Shown here: one piece after another, positions 18,439-26,919 of the stretch
How the letters are laid out: each line of letters opens with the position of its first letter
Numbering within the stretch: the first letter of the stretch is position 1
Assembly: GCA_034430595.1 (NCBI GenBank)
Contig: DAOUEL010000020.1
Span: 4,867-68,866 of the forward strand
DNA from: E44-bin32 sp034430595
Lineage (GTDB): Bacteria > Chloroflexota > Anaerolineae > Anaerolineales > E44-bin32
Length of the DNA: 64,000 nt
Reading direction: 5' to 3'
Notes under the pieces: model-generated
Told to the model about the DNA's origin: nothing
Database searches by the model: none
What the model saw: the letters and a program-made list of their open reading frames with translations, nothing else
Translations under genes and position numbers: made by a program

Positions 18439-19701
18439 ATGTTAAACTGGATACGCGAAAATTTCGGCCCGCTGATCCTGTCCTTCATCCTGGCCGTGAC
18501 AGCCTGGGTGGCAGCTGTTAGCCAGGAAGACCCCTTGATCGAACAGCTCTTTCCGGAGCCGATCCCGATCAACTACAACGGACTTCAGGAAGGCCTGACC
18601 ATCGTCGGCGCGCCTCCGGAAACCGCCCAGGTGACCCTGCGAGCCCCTGAATCCGTCTGGCGCAATTTGAACAGCCAGAATCTCAGCATAAGCGCTGATT
18701 TGAGCAGCTTTGACGCCGGAATCCACCGCGTCGAACTCGACAGGGAGGTGGACCGGCGCGCCACCCAGGTCACTTCGATAGATCCGGCCGTCGTAACCCT
18801 GACGATCGAAGCCCTGTCCACAAAACGTGTCGATGTGCGGGTGCAGACGCGGGGTGATGTCGCCTCGGGATACCGTGCCGAAGAACCGCAGCTTGATCTG
18901 GAACAGGTCACGGTTAGCGGACCCGCCTCGGTTGTCAGCAAGGTAACTGCGGCTGAGGTTATCGTCGACCTGAACGGCCGCCAACGGCCGATCGATGCGG
19001 ACTTCACCCTCAGGCTGGTCGATGCTCAAGATGATCCGGTTACCGGTCTGCAAATCGATACGGACACGATTCACGTCACGATTGGGGTCACCAAACTTGA
19101 AAACCTGGCTTCGAAACTGGTAATCCCGGTTGTTGTCGGACAGGATGAACTGGAATCGAAGGGTTACTATCGCATCACCCGTGTTAATGTCTCCCCCAGC
19201 CAGGTGGCTGTTTTCTCACCCGATCCAGCAGCACTCGAAGCGCTTCCGGCCTTCGTCCAGACCGTGCCTATCGATGTCTCGCAGGAAACGCGCAGCCTCG
19301 ATCGCCGGGTCGATCTCGACCTGCCGACAGGCTTTTCGCTCATCGGTGAACAGAACGTTCGCGTGCAGATAGAAATCGAACCTATCGAGACCTCGATTAC
19401 AGTCACGCGCCGGGTTGAGCTGCAGAACCTCGGGTTCGGCTTGTATGCCTACCCCTCCCCCGAATCGATTAATTTAATCCTGACCGGCCCGGCAATTGAC
19501 CTGGATGGGCTCAAGCCGGAGGACATTCACATTGTGCTGGATATGCAGGGTTTGAGCCTCGGCAGCTTTCAGATCGACCCCCAGGTGCTTGGCGTACCGG
19601 AAGGCATCACCTGGGAACCCCCGACGCCAAGCGTGATCGAAGTCACGGTTACCGCCGTCGCACGACCCACCCCGACTGCTGTACCAACTCCAACACCTTG
19701 A
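18439..19701 (+). CDS. cdaR: CdaA regulatory protein CdaR (YbbR-domain protein)
   Basis: A 420-residue membrane-anchored protein with one N-terminal helix (FGPLILSFILAVTAWVAAV) and extracytoplasmic YbbR repeats, at least three or four (for example PETAQVTLRAPESVWRNLN and EPQLDLEQVTVSGPASVVS), ending in a TP-rich tail. In Firmicutes CdaR binds CdaA and tunes its activity. The start at 18439 has GGGTAG upstream; an alternative ATG at 18424 overlaps the cdaA end. Its stop codon overlaps the der ATG (TGATG), so translation is coupled. Confidence 0.88.
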   Translation: MLNWIRENFGPLILSFILAVTAWVAAVSQEDPLIEQLFPEPIPINYNGLQEGLTIVGAPPETAQVTLRAPESVWRNLNSQNLSISADLSSFDAGIHRVELDREVDRRATQVTSIDPAVVTLTIEALSTKRVDVRVQTRGDVASGYRAEEPQLDLEQVTVSGPASVVSKVTAAEVIVDLNGRQRPIDADFTLRLVDAQDDPVTGLQIDTDTIHVTIGVTKLENLASKLVIPVVVGQDELESKGYYRITRVNVSPSQVAVFSPDPAALEALPAFVQTVPIDVSQETRSLDRRVDLDLPTGFSLIGEQNVRVQIEIEPIETSITVTRRVELQNLGFGLYAYPSPESINLILTGPAIDLDGLKPEDIHIVLDMQGLSLGSFQIDPQVLGVPEGITWEPPTPSVIEVTVTAVARPTPTAVPTPTP

Positions 19702-21083
19702 TGGAAAGACCGGTTGTCGCGATTGTTGGCCGCCCAAATGTCGGCAAATCGACGCTCTTCAACCGCCTGGCCGGTGAAAGGCTGGCCGTGGTTGATGACA
19801 CTCCTGGAACGACTCGCGACCGCCTGGTCGCGGAAGCCGAGTGGAATGGCTTAACCTTCGATATCGTCGACACCGGCGGCATCGATCCAACCAACCTTAG
19901 CCGGGGCGAACCGCTTTCCGTTGGGTCGAAAGATTACATTAACCAGGTCCGTGACCAGGCGACAATCGCCGCCCGTGACGCCGACGCTGTTCTTTTCCTG
20001 GTCGATGTTGAAAGCGGAATCACGGCTGCCGATGAAGAGGTGGCGCAGATTCTGCGGCGTCAGCAGCGACGGGCAGCCGGGAGCACCAGCCCTCCGATCC
20101 TGCTGGTGGTCAATCGCTGTGATAACGCCGCCCGCCGGGTACAGGCGGCCGAATTCTACGCCCTGGGAATGGGCGATCCGATTCCAGTTTCCGCGCTGCA
20201 TGGCCGAGGCACAGGCGACCTGCTCGACCAATTGATTGCGGCACTGGGGGGATCACAGCCTGAGCAGGCCGAGCCGGATGAGATCTTGCATATCGCCATC
20301 GTCGGCCGGCCGAATGTTGGCAAGTCCAGCTTGCTCAATCACATTCTGGGCGAAGAACGTGTGCTTGTATCGGACATTCCTGGTACAACGCGCGATGCGG
20401 TTGATACCCATATCACATTGGAGGATACGCCTATCACGCTGATCGACACGGCCGGGATCCGCCGCCGGGGACGGATCGAACCCGGCGTGGAAAAATATTC
20501 TGTCCTGCGGGCATTGAAAGCCATCGATCGAGCCGATGTCGTGCTGTTGATGATCGACGCCACCCAGGGCGTCATCGCCCAGGATACGCACATTGCCGGA
20601 TTAGTGATCGATAAGCTGAAATCGGTCGTGCTGCTGGTCAATAAATGGGATGCGATCACGAAAGACAGCTACACCATGCTCAATTTCAGCGACCGTGTTC
20701 GTCACGAATTAAATTTCATGGATTACGTCCCGATCCTGTTCATCTCCGCTAAAACAGGCCAACGGGTCGAGCAGGTCCTGCCGATAGCCCTTCAAGTGCA
20801 GGAAGAGAGATTACGCCGGATTGCCACCGGTGAACTGAACCGTATGCTCCAGGACGCACTGAGCGAACATGCACCGCCGGCGAAGAGCGGCAGGCAGTTG
20901 AAATTCTTCTACACCTCCCAGGTTCGTGTGGACCCACCCACCTTCCTATTTCACGTCAATGATCCGAGGTTAGTCCACTTCACGTACAAACGGTTCCTGG
21001 AGAACCGACTACGGGCTCGTTACGGTTTCCTGGGCACTCCCCTCCGCCTGGTGTTCCGGCCGCGCTCTGAGAGCGGGCGATAA
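19701..21083 (+). CDS. der: ribosome-associated GTPase Der (EngA)
   Basis: A 460-residue double GTPase needed for 50S ribosome maturation. Two G domains are seen, each with its P-loop (VAIVGRPNVGKSTLFNRL near residue 6 and IAIVGRPNVGKSSLLNHI near 196), DTPGTTRD/DIPGTTRD G2 regions, DTGG/DTAG G3 motifs and NRCD/NKWD G4 motifs. A C-terminal KH-like domain follows (LKFFYTSQVRVDPPTFLFHVN). The ATG overlaps the cdaR stop; a TTG one codon upstream is less likely. Confidence 0.97.
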   Translation: MERPVVAIVGRPNVGKSTLFNRLAGERLAVVDDTPGTTRDRLVAEAEWNGLTFDIVDTGGIDPTNLSRGEPLSVGSKDYINQVRDQATIAARDADAVLFLVDVESGITAADEEVAQILRRQQRRAAGSTSPPILLVVNRCDNAARRVQAAEFYALGMGDPIPVSALHGRGTGDLLDQLIAALGGSQPEQAEPDEILHIAIVGRPNVGKSSLLNHILGEERVLVSDIPGTTRDAVDTHITLEDTPITLIDTAGIRRRGRIEPGVEKYSVLRALKAIDRADVVLLMIDATQGVIAQDTHIAGLVIDKLKSVVLLVNKWDAITKDSYTMLNFSDRVRHELNFMDYVPILFISAKTGQRVEQVLPIALQVQEERLRRIATGELNRMLQDALSEHAPPAKSGRQLKFFYTSQVRVDPPTFLFHVNDPRLVHFTYKRFLENRLRARYGFLGTPLRLVFRPRSESGR

Positions 21084-21116
21084 GTCAGCTGACCCGCTGG
21101 CGACCGTGCTGCATGA

Positions 21117-21122
21117 TATAAT
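21117..21122 (+). promoter_or_regulatory. -10 box (TATAAT) for an apparently leaderless lepB
   Basis: A perfect TATAAT ends eight bases before the GTG start of lepB; no ribosome-binding site lies between, so the transcript is probably leaderless. Confidence 0.5.
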
Positions 21123-21130
21123 CGCTCATC

Positions 21131-21733
21131 GTGAACGAAAGCCCATTTCAAGAACCCTTGCCGCCTCAGTGGGCTCCACCTGAACAACCATCGCTCGGTC
21201 AGCGCTTCCTCGGCTTCATGGGGGAGCTCTTCCAGACAGTTCTCGTTGCCGGCTTGCTGTTCCTGGCGGTCAACTTGCTTACGGCACGCATTCGGGTGGA
21301 GGGCATCAGCATGGAGCCCAGCCTGCATGAGGGCCAGTTTGTGGTTGTCAATAGGCTTGCTTACCGCTGGAGCCATCCTGAACGCGGCGACATCATCGTT
21401 TTCCACTTTCCGCTGAACCCGGAACGTCGCTTTATCAAACGCGTGATCGGGCTTCCCGGTGAAGATGTAAGTGTCCGCGCGGGCCAGGTCTATATCAATG
21501 GCGAACTGATCGAAGAACCCTATCTGACCGTTGTGCCGCGCTATAGTGGGGATTGGACGCTCGGCGGGGATGAAATCTTCGTCCTTGGAGATAACCGCAA
21601 CAACTCCTCCGATTCGCAAAATTGGGGCCCACTTCCTCTTGACGAGATTATCGGCAAGGCAATCCTCATCTATTGGCCCCCGACCGAAGCTGGATTGATA
21701 CCGCATTACGACCTGGCTGCGGCTGGAGAATGA
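21131..21733 (+). CDS. lepB: signal peptidase I
   Basis: A 200-residue type I signal peptidase that cleaves signal peptides on the outer face of the membrane. One membrane helix (about residues 35-52) is followed by box B with the catalytic serine S60 (GISMEPSL), box C (VVVNRLAYRWSHPERGDIIVF), box D with the catalytic lysine K103 (RRFIKRVIGLPGE) and box E (VLGDNRNNSSDSQNWGPL). It starts with GTG. The compact size matches Gram-positive-type enzymes rather than the longer enterobacterial form. Confidence 0.95.
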   Translation: MNESPFQEPLPPQWAPPEQPSLGQRFLGFMGELFQTVLVAGLLFLAVNLLTARIRVEGISMEPSLHEGQFVVVNRLAYRWSHPERGDIIVFHFPLNPERRFIKRVIGLPGEDVSVRAGQVYINGELIEEPYLTVVPRYSGDWTLGGDEIFVLGDNRNNSSDSQNWGPLPLDEIIGKAILIYWPPTEAGLIPHYDLAAAGE

Positions 21734-21763
21734 CCAGCGTACCTCAGGCCGCCCGTCCTGTTA

Positions 21764-21772
21764 TGCTACAAT
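21764..21772 (+). promoter_or_regulatory. extended -10 promoter of the zinc-ribbon/GAF gene cluster
   Basis: TGCTACAAT, an extended -10 element, in the gap after lepB. Transcription from it would give a leader of roughly 110 bases before the zinc-ribbon ATG at 21890. A 21-codon frame (21828-21893) in this leader ends overlapping that ATG but has no ribosome-binding site of its own. Confidence 0.45.
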
Positions 21773-21889
21773 CTGGAAACCATTCCGTTGCATTAAGCAC
21801 CCGCCGACCCGGGCGCGTGTTTGTGACATGAACGATTTCAGAAGGGACAATCCGGCGCCGAGATTCATGTCATTCCTGTGTCGGGCACA

Positions 21890-22177
21890 ATGAAGGAAAA
21901 TACTGCCTACAACTGCCCCGCATGCCAGCTCGGACTGCTCCAATCAGTCCGCTTGTTCTACTTCGCCAGCATCGCTGGCTGGCCGCTCTGCGCCCAGAAT
22001 GTACCGGCTTGGTACTGCCCAATTTGCGACTATCATGAATACGATCCTGGCGCGATCGCCCGCTTGCTAAATCCCTCCTGGCCCGGGAGAACCCAAAAGA
22101 CCAGCCTCCGACGACAGCAGCTCGAATCAGATCCTGGCGGAAGCAGTCCTCCTGAGGAACACAGGCGTAGATCTTGA
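21890..22177 (+). CDS. small zinc-ribbon protein
   Basis: A 95-residue protein whose N-terminal half has two CxxC knuckles, CPAC and CPIC, about 32 residues apart in a pattern reminiscent of YgiT-type zinc fingers (YCPICDYHEYDP). The C-terminal 40 residues are basic, low in order and probably unstructured. No ribosome-binding site is obvious at the ATG. The gene is followed by the GAF/receiver gene with a 29-base gap, so the two may be co-transcribed. Function unknown; zinc binding is inferred from the cysteines. Confidence 0.6.
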   Translation: MKENTAYNCPACQLGLLQSVRLFYFASIAGWPLCAQNVPAWYCPICDYHEYDPGAIARLLNPSWPGRTQKTSLRRQQLESDPGGSSPPEEHRRRS

Positions 22178-22206
22178 TCGAGGCTGGACGAAAAGAAGGA
22201 AATGAA

Positions 22207-23844
22207 ATGGTCGTCTCGCCACAGGCCCCCTCCACTCCGAACGTGCTCGTGATTGCAGATGTGGATTCAAATGCACAGGCGATCGTTGAACGCATCCTGA
22301 AACCCGCCGGGTTTAATGCCTGGGTTCGGGGCAGTGACGCACCGGATCCCGATGTGCTTGTCGTGGATGTCACACAGCTGCGGGGCGATCCGCTAGCCAG
22401 CCTGCGCAATTTCCGCGCCTCTGGCGATGCCTCCCCGGCAATCCTGCTTGCGGCTCATTTACCACTCGCCAAGCTGCGCGAGCTTTTCCGGATAGGTGTT
22501 CATGATTTCCTGCTGAAACCATACCGACCTGCCGAGCTTTGCCAGGCGATTTCGGAATTGAGCGAAACGCGCTCGACCCAGGCCGACACCTCAGAACTTT
22601 CCGAACGCATGGAACGCCTGCGCGAGCAGCTGCGGCGACGGACGGAAGAAATCCGGATGTTGAGCGAAATCGGACGGGTCGTTGTTGATCTGAGCGATCT
22701 AAACGAAATCCTGCGCAGCGTTGTCGAGGCAGCGGCATTTGTGACCGACGCGGAGGAATCTTCAATCTACCTGGCTGAACCGGATGATCACGAGCTTGTG
22801 CTGCGTGCCAGTAAACAGGCTGGAGAACGTCACGCAACGCTTCAGAAGCTGCGGGTAACCGATACGCTCGTCGGCGAGGTCTACCACACCGGCAAGCCTT
22901 TGCTTCGCCAGCCTTCCCTTGAGGGAGGTCCGGTCAAAGTACAAACCGGGTTCCTGGTCCAATCAACCGTCAATGTACCATTACGGGTGAATGATTCGGT
23001 CGTGGGTGTCCTGGGGGTTTATAACCGGCTCGCTTCACGGACGTTTACCGAACATCATTTGACGCTGCTGATGGCGCTGGCCGATTGGGCGGGTGTTGCG
23101 CTCGAGCAAGCTTCACTTAAACGCACCATCCGCACCCAGCCGTTGAAACGTGAAGTATCTCCGCCGACCAACCCCGCCGTCGCCGTCACACCGAACCTCA
23201 TGGCAGGGGTCAAGCGCGTGACAGCCCTGCTTGACCATATGCGCGATGATCTTAACCCAGCGCAACAAAAAACGATCGACGACGCCCTTGCTCAACTGAG
23301 GGCTTTCCAATCCGAGCCCGTTGTGCAGCTTGATCCGGAACAAGCCGAAAAGATGGTCGACCTGCCAAAATTGATCATCGAGACTGTCGAGACGATGCGT
23401 CCCGTGGCACGTCAAAAGGGCCTGCTCCTAAACGCCGAACAGAGCGATCCGATACCACTCTTCCAGGGCGACAAGGAAAAAGTGCGCCAGGTCCTAGAAT
23501 CGCTTGTGGCAGCAGCCGTCCGACGCACCGGGCGGGGGCGCGTGATCCTGGAAACTCATCGCTTTGAAATTCTTCGTTCGCAGAGCGATGAATTTCCACT
23601 GACCGTGAATGTTGATATGCACGATGGCGCGTGGGCTGCAGTGCGCGTTTCTGATTCAAGCTCGGGGCTCTCTCCGGATACTGTGCAGGCCATCACGGCT
23701 TCTGACACGAACCCGCTTTCGGGACCCATGGGCCCTGGCCTTTCGATGGGCGAGATACGCATGATCGTCGAAAGCATGCGCGGCGTGATGTGGTACGAAC
23801 ACACTCCTGCCAGCACCTCGATCACATTCGCGCTCCCCATCTAG
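22207..23844 (+). CDS. receiver-GAF protein with degenerate histidine-kinase ATPase domain
   Basis: A 545-residue soluble signalling protein. Residues about 10-125 form a response-regulator receiver (NVLVIADVDSNAQ, VLVVDVTQ with a candidate phospho-Asp, FLLKPYRP with the conserved Lys). A short coiled coil leads into a GAF domain (about 160-310; EIGRVVVDLSDLNEILRSVV to GVALEQAS). The C-terminal part resembles HATPase_c but no phospho-acceptor histidine is seen, the N-box reads QVLESLVAAAVRRTG without its Asn, and the G1 box is DSSSGL. It is therefore likely a pseudokinase or ligand-sensing scaffold. The ATG at 22207 has AAGGAAATGAA upstream. The next gene follows 12 bases later. Confidence 0.75.
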   Translation: MVVSPQAPSTPNVLVIADVDSNAQAIVERILKPAGFNAWVRGSDAPDPDVLVVDVTQLRGDPLASLRNFRASGDASPAILLAAHLPLAKLRELFRIGVHDFLLKPYRPAELCQAISELSETRSTQADTSELSERMERLREQLRRRTEEIRMLSEIGRVVVDLSDLNEILRSVVEAAAFVTDAEESSIYLAEPDDHELVLRASKQAGERHATLQKLRVTDTLVGEVYHTGKPLLRQPSLEGGPVKVQTGFLVQSTVNVPLRVNDSVVGVLGVYNRLASRTFTEHHLTLLMALADWAGVALEQASLKRTIRTQPLKREVSPPTNPAVAVTPNLMAGVKRVTALLDHMRDDLNPAQQKTIDDALAQLRAFQSEPVVQLDPEQAEKMVDLPKLIIETVETMRPVARQKGLLLNAEQSDPIPLFQGDKEKVRQVLESLVAAAVRRTGRGRVILETHRFEILRSQSDEFPLTVNVDMHDGAWAAVRVSDSSSGLSPDTVQAITASDTNPLSGPMGPGLSMGEIRMIVESMRGVMWYEHTPASTSITFALPI

Positions 23845-23856
23845 ATCTGAGGATAC

Positions 23857-24405
23857 ATGGCGAACCGTTCGATCCCGCTTGAAATCTACTCGACTGGCCA
23901 CCGCATCCTGGGACGGGTAAATCCCGGAGCCAGCGGTCTCTTTAGTTTCCTAAACATCACCACTGCCTCCTATATCGAGTTGGAAGGCGCGATGCTCATG
24001 CGCTTGCATCAACCGGGAAAACTAGTCGCCCGCTACCCAACCTTTTACGTCGTGAAAAACGAGATCGCAGCCGCCCTGCTCAGCAGTCGCTCTCAACTAG
24101 GCCCAACGAGCTTTGCTCGCGGAGGTTACTCGACGACCGTCCCGCACTGGGTGCGAGTCATAATGGGTGGCTACGAAGTGCGGGGGTTGGTCGAAGCTCC
24201 GGGCAAATTCAGCTTCGGGGGGTTGATGTTTGAAGGCGAGAGCCTCTTTATACCCATCTTCAATGCAAGCTTGCAGGCGATCCTCTTTCCAAATGTCCAC
24301 GCCGAAGCTCCGGCGATGCTCTTTAACCGCCGTATGGTTGACGGCATGGCGCTGCTGTCAAAGGATGAGATACCGGCCGGTTCCGATACTGAGTCGGCCG
24401 GGTAG
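23857..24405 (+). CDS. conserved-looking protein of unknown function next to the GAF gene
   Basis: A 182-residue protein I do not recognise. It has no signal peptide or long membrane helix; the sequence is beta-rich with a core from IPLEIYSTGHRILGRV through VPHWVRVIMGGYEVRGLVE to ESLFIPIFNASLQAILFPNV. A ribosome-binding site (GAGGATAC) precedes the ATG, and it lies 12 bases after the GAF/receiver gene, so both are probably one transcript. The alternation of short strands might fit a PilZ- or YcgR-like barrel, but no diagnostic motif is present. A terminator follows. Confidence 0.65.
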   Translation: MANRSIPLEIYSTGHRILGRVNPGASGLFSFLNITTASYIELEGAMLMRLHQPGKLVARYPTFYVVKNEIAAALLSSRSQLGPTSFARGGYSTTVPHWVRVIMGGYEVRGLVEAPGKFSFGGLMFEGESLFIPIFNASLQAILFPNVHAEAPAMLFNRRMVDGMALLSKDEIPAGSDTESAG

Positions 24406-24421
24406 TGCGCGTCAACACCAA

Positions 24422-24456
24422 GGGGGAGTGAAACCGTAGTCACCCCCGTTTGCTTT
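24422..24456 (+). terminator. terminator after the GAF cluster
   Basis: GGGGG-A-GTGA pairs with TCACCCCC (one bulged A) around an 8-base loop, followed by GTTTGCTTT. Confidence 0.6.
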
Positions 24457-24503
24457 AGCCGTCAAATTCGCTAATTCGCATCTGAGAGACCAGGGGGATC
24501 CGG

Positions 24504-26840
24504 ATGCTGTTCTATTCAATTTGTGCTGCCTGGGTCATTGGCATCCTGCTGGCACGCGCCCTGCCGCTGGATGAGCTGGCATGGCTAGCGTTGGTCGGCC
24601 TCGCCGCGCTCGCACTGATCCTCTTCCGGAAAAATCAATCCTACCGAGTGATCTTTGGAACTCTGCTGGTCATGCTTGTCGGCGCGGTGCGGCTGCAACT
24701 TCAGCTGCCTGCAGCCGATGCCTCACAAGTCTCATTCTTTAACGATCTGCGGGGTGAGGTCCGCCTGACGGGTGTGATCGTCAACGACTCCGAGTTGCGC
24801 GAGACCTATACCAGGTTAATCATTCGGGTCGAACGAATTCGAATCCCACAGCTGGAGACCGCTGCACCGGTCGATGGAACTGTGCTCGTGTACGCCAGCC
24901 GGCTGCAGGAGTGGTCGTACGGCGATTGGGTGCGGATCAATGGGGAATTGGGTACACCGCCGACCGAAATCGATTTTGATTTCGCACGTGTGCTCGCCAA
25001 TCAGGGCATTTACAGCTGGATGCCAACTGCAACTGTTGACCTGCTGGAACACGGTCATGGAAACCCAGTTCTGGCAGCGATTTACCGGCTGCGGGCTCAT
25101 TTCCTGCGGGGCATCCTGCGCACGTACCCCGATCCCGAAGCTCAACTCATGGCCTGTATCCTGCTCGGTGTCGAAAGCGGGATCTCACGCTCCACCCGCG
25201 ACGCATTTAACCGGACTGGAACGACTCACATCATTGCCATTTCAGGGTTCAATCTGACTCTGCTGGCGCAAGCCAGCATGAAGCTTAGCGGTCGCTGGCT
25301 CGGTCGCCGGCGCGGGGCGATTGCAGCAATCGCACTGATCCTCGCGTATTCCGTCATGGTGGGTGCCGACCCACCGGTGGTGCGGGCAGCAGTCATGGCT
25401 TCTCTCGGCTTGATCGCAGGCTATCTGGGCCGCGTGAGCCAGGCTCTACAATCGCTTGGGCTGGCGGCTATCGTGATGACGTTCATCAACCCGCTGACGA
25501 TCTACGAGGTCGGATTTCAACTCTCGTTTGCTGCCACAATCGGCCTGATCCTGTATGCCGATCCTCTGCTGCAAGGTGCGCGGCGGGTGTTCGACCATCT
25601 GGTTGGCTCTGAGGCTTCGGAGCGCCTAAGCCCGTTCGTCGCCGAATTTGCCCTTTTCACACTCGCTGCCCAGCTGACAACGCTTCCAATTACCGCAGTC
25701 GCTTTCCACCGCCTATCGCTGGTCTCGATCCTGGCCAATATCTTCGTCCTGCCTCTGCAGCCCGCTTTGATGTTATCCGGTGGTCTGGCGATGATGCTCA
25801 CGGCGATCTCTCTGCCTCTGGGGCAGGTTGCAGCCTGGATTGCGTGGCCATTCCCTTCGGCCACCATTGGGTTGGTCCAAGCCTTCGCGAGCCTGCCGGC
25901 AGGCTCGCTGCGGCTCAAGCCGTTGTCTTTTCTCTTCCCGCTGACCTACTACCTTGGCTTATTCGGAATCACGTTCTGCCTGAAATGGTTCCACGGCCGG
26001 AAGGCGGACTGGATGCAGAATGTGCTCCAGAGCCTGCAGCGCCGGCTATCCGCGCTGCCCGTGTTGACTTTACTCTTCATCGCTGCCCTTCTCTCCTGGC
26101 ATGCTTTCCTTCGCCGACCCGACGGCCGTCTTCATCTGACCGTTTTTGATGTTGGTAGCGGGGAGGCAGTCCTGATTCGTGCTCCCGGGGGAGGGTCGCT
26201 GCTGATCAACGGTGGATCCAGCTCGCTGCGGTCGAGCGAACAGATGAGCCCTCACTTTTCGCTTTTCGATCACCACCTGGACTGGCTTCTTCTGGCTGGA
26301 GACGGGTACAACCAATTGGCAGGCCTGATTGGGTTACAGGACCGAAACCCGGCAACACAGGTCCTGCTTCCGAGTGCTGCAAGCGGAAGCACGGTGGAGC
26401 GCGTCCTGGAGGAGTTGAACCGAGCTGGTATACCGATCATAACTGCCAGGGCAGGGATGGGCTTCGACCTCGGCGATGGGGCAAGCTTAAAGATCATTGA
26501 AGCCAGCGATACCGGGCTCGCATTCTCGCTGGAATATGGATCGTTCCGAAGCATGCTGCTTCCCGGTTCCGATCCAGAACTTATCGAAGCGCTCACCGAA
26601 GCCAACCGCTTTGATGACTGGGCCGCGATCCTGCTTCCGGCCTGTGGAGATCCGCGTGTCCTTCCGCCTGAGCTGCTCACCCGCACATCAGGCTTGCTAC
26701 TGATGTCCTGCGGAGCTGGTGAAGGTGCTGGCTTAATCCCCACCACCGGACAGGACATCCTCAGAACGGATCTGAACGGCGACATCGAGTTGATCAGCGA
26801 TGGCCATCGACTTAGCGTGACTGTCGAACGTCAGCCATAA
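24504..26840 (+). CDS. comEC: ComEC/Rec2-family DNA uptake channel with degenerate C-terminal domain
   Basis: A 778-residue polytopic membrane protein. N-terminal helices lead into a DUF4131-like soluble domain, then the Competence domain (about residues 205-490) with the family signature LLGVESGISRSTRDAFNRTGTTHIIAISGFNLTLLA in part and VGADPPVVRAAVMA. ComEC moves single-stranded DNA across the membrane during transformation. The C-terminal metallo-beta-lactamase-like domain begins normally (LHLTVFDVGSGEAVLI) but the zinc-binding HxDxDH region reads LLAGDGYNQLAGL, so the nuclease-like site is gone. No comEA or other competence gene is near. Start supported by AGGGGG. Confidence 0.88.
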   Translation: MLFYSICAAWVIGILLARALPLDELAWLALVGLAALALILFRKNQSYRVIFGTLLVMLVGAVRLQLQLPAADASQVSFFNDLRGEVRLTGVIVNDSELRETYTRLIIRVERIRIPQLETAAPVDGTVLVYASRLQEWSYGDWVRINGELGTPPTEIDFDFARVLANQGIYSWMPTATVDLLEHGHGNPVLAAIYRLRAHFLRGILRTYPDPEAQLMACILLGVESGISRSTRDAFNRTGTTHIIAISGFNLTLLAQASMKLSGRWLGRRRGAIAAIALILAYSVMVGADPPVVRAAVMASLGLIAGYLGRVSQALQSLGLAAIVMTFINPLTIYEVGFQLSFAATIGLILYADPLLQGARRVFDHLVGSEASERLSPFVAEFALFTLAAQLTTLPITAVAFHRLSLVSILANIFVLPLQPALMLSGGLAMMLTAISLPLGQVAAWIAWPFPSATIGLVQAFASLPAGSLRLKPLSFLFPLTYYLGLFGITFCLKWFHGRKADWMQNVLQSLQRRLSALPVLTLLFIAALLSWHAFLRRPDGRLHLTVFDVGSGEAVLIRAPGGGSLLINGGSSSLRSSEQMSPHFSLFDHHLDWLLLAGDGYNQLAGLIGLQDRNPATQVLLPSAASGSTVERVLEELNRAGIPIITARAGMGFDLGDGASLKIIEASDTGLAFSLEYGSFRSMLLPGSDPELIEALTEANRFDDWAAILLPACGDPRVLPPELLTRTSGLLLMSCGAGEGAGLIPTTGQDILRTDLNGDIELISDGHRLSVTVERQP

Positions 26841-26919
26841 CCCGAACATCCACCTCGATTGTTTCATCTACAATATACTTGGGAAGCCGGATCGTTCCAG
26901 CAAACGTCGGAAGGGTGAA

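Noticed and set aside
21828..21893. 21-codon leader peptide before the zinc-ribbon gene
   Set aside because: It overlaps the next start by ATGA, but lacks a ribosome-binding site and any recognisable leader-peptide composition, so I mention it only in the promoter entry.
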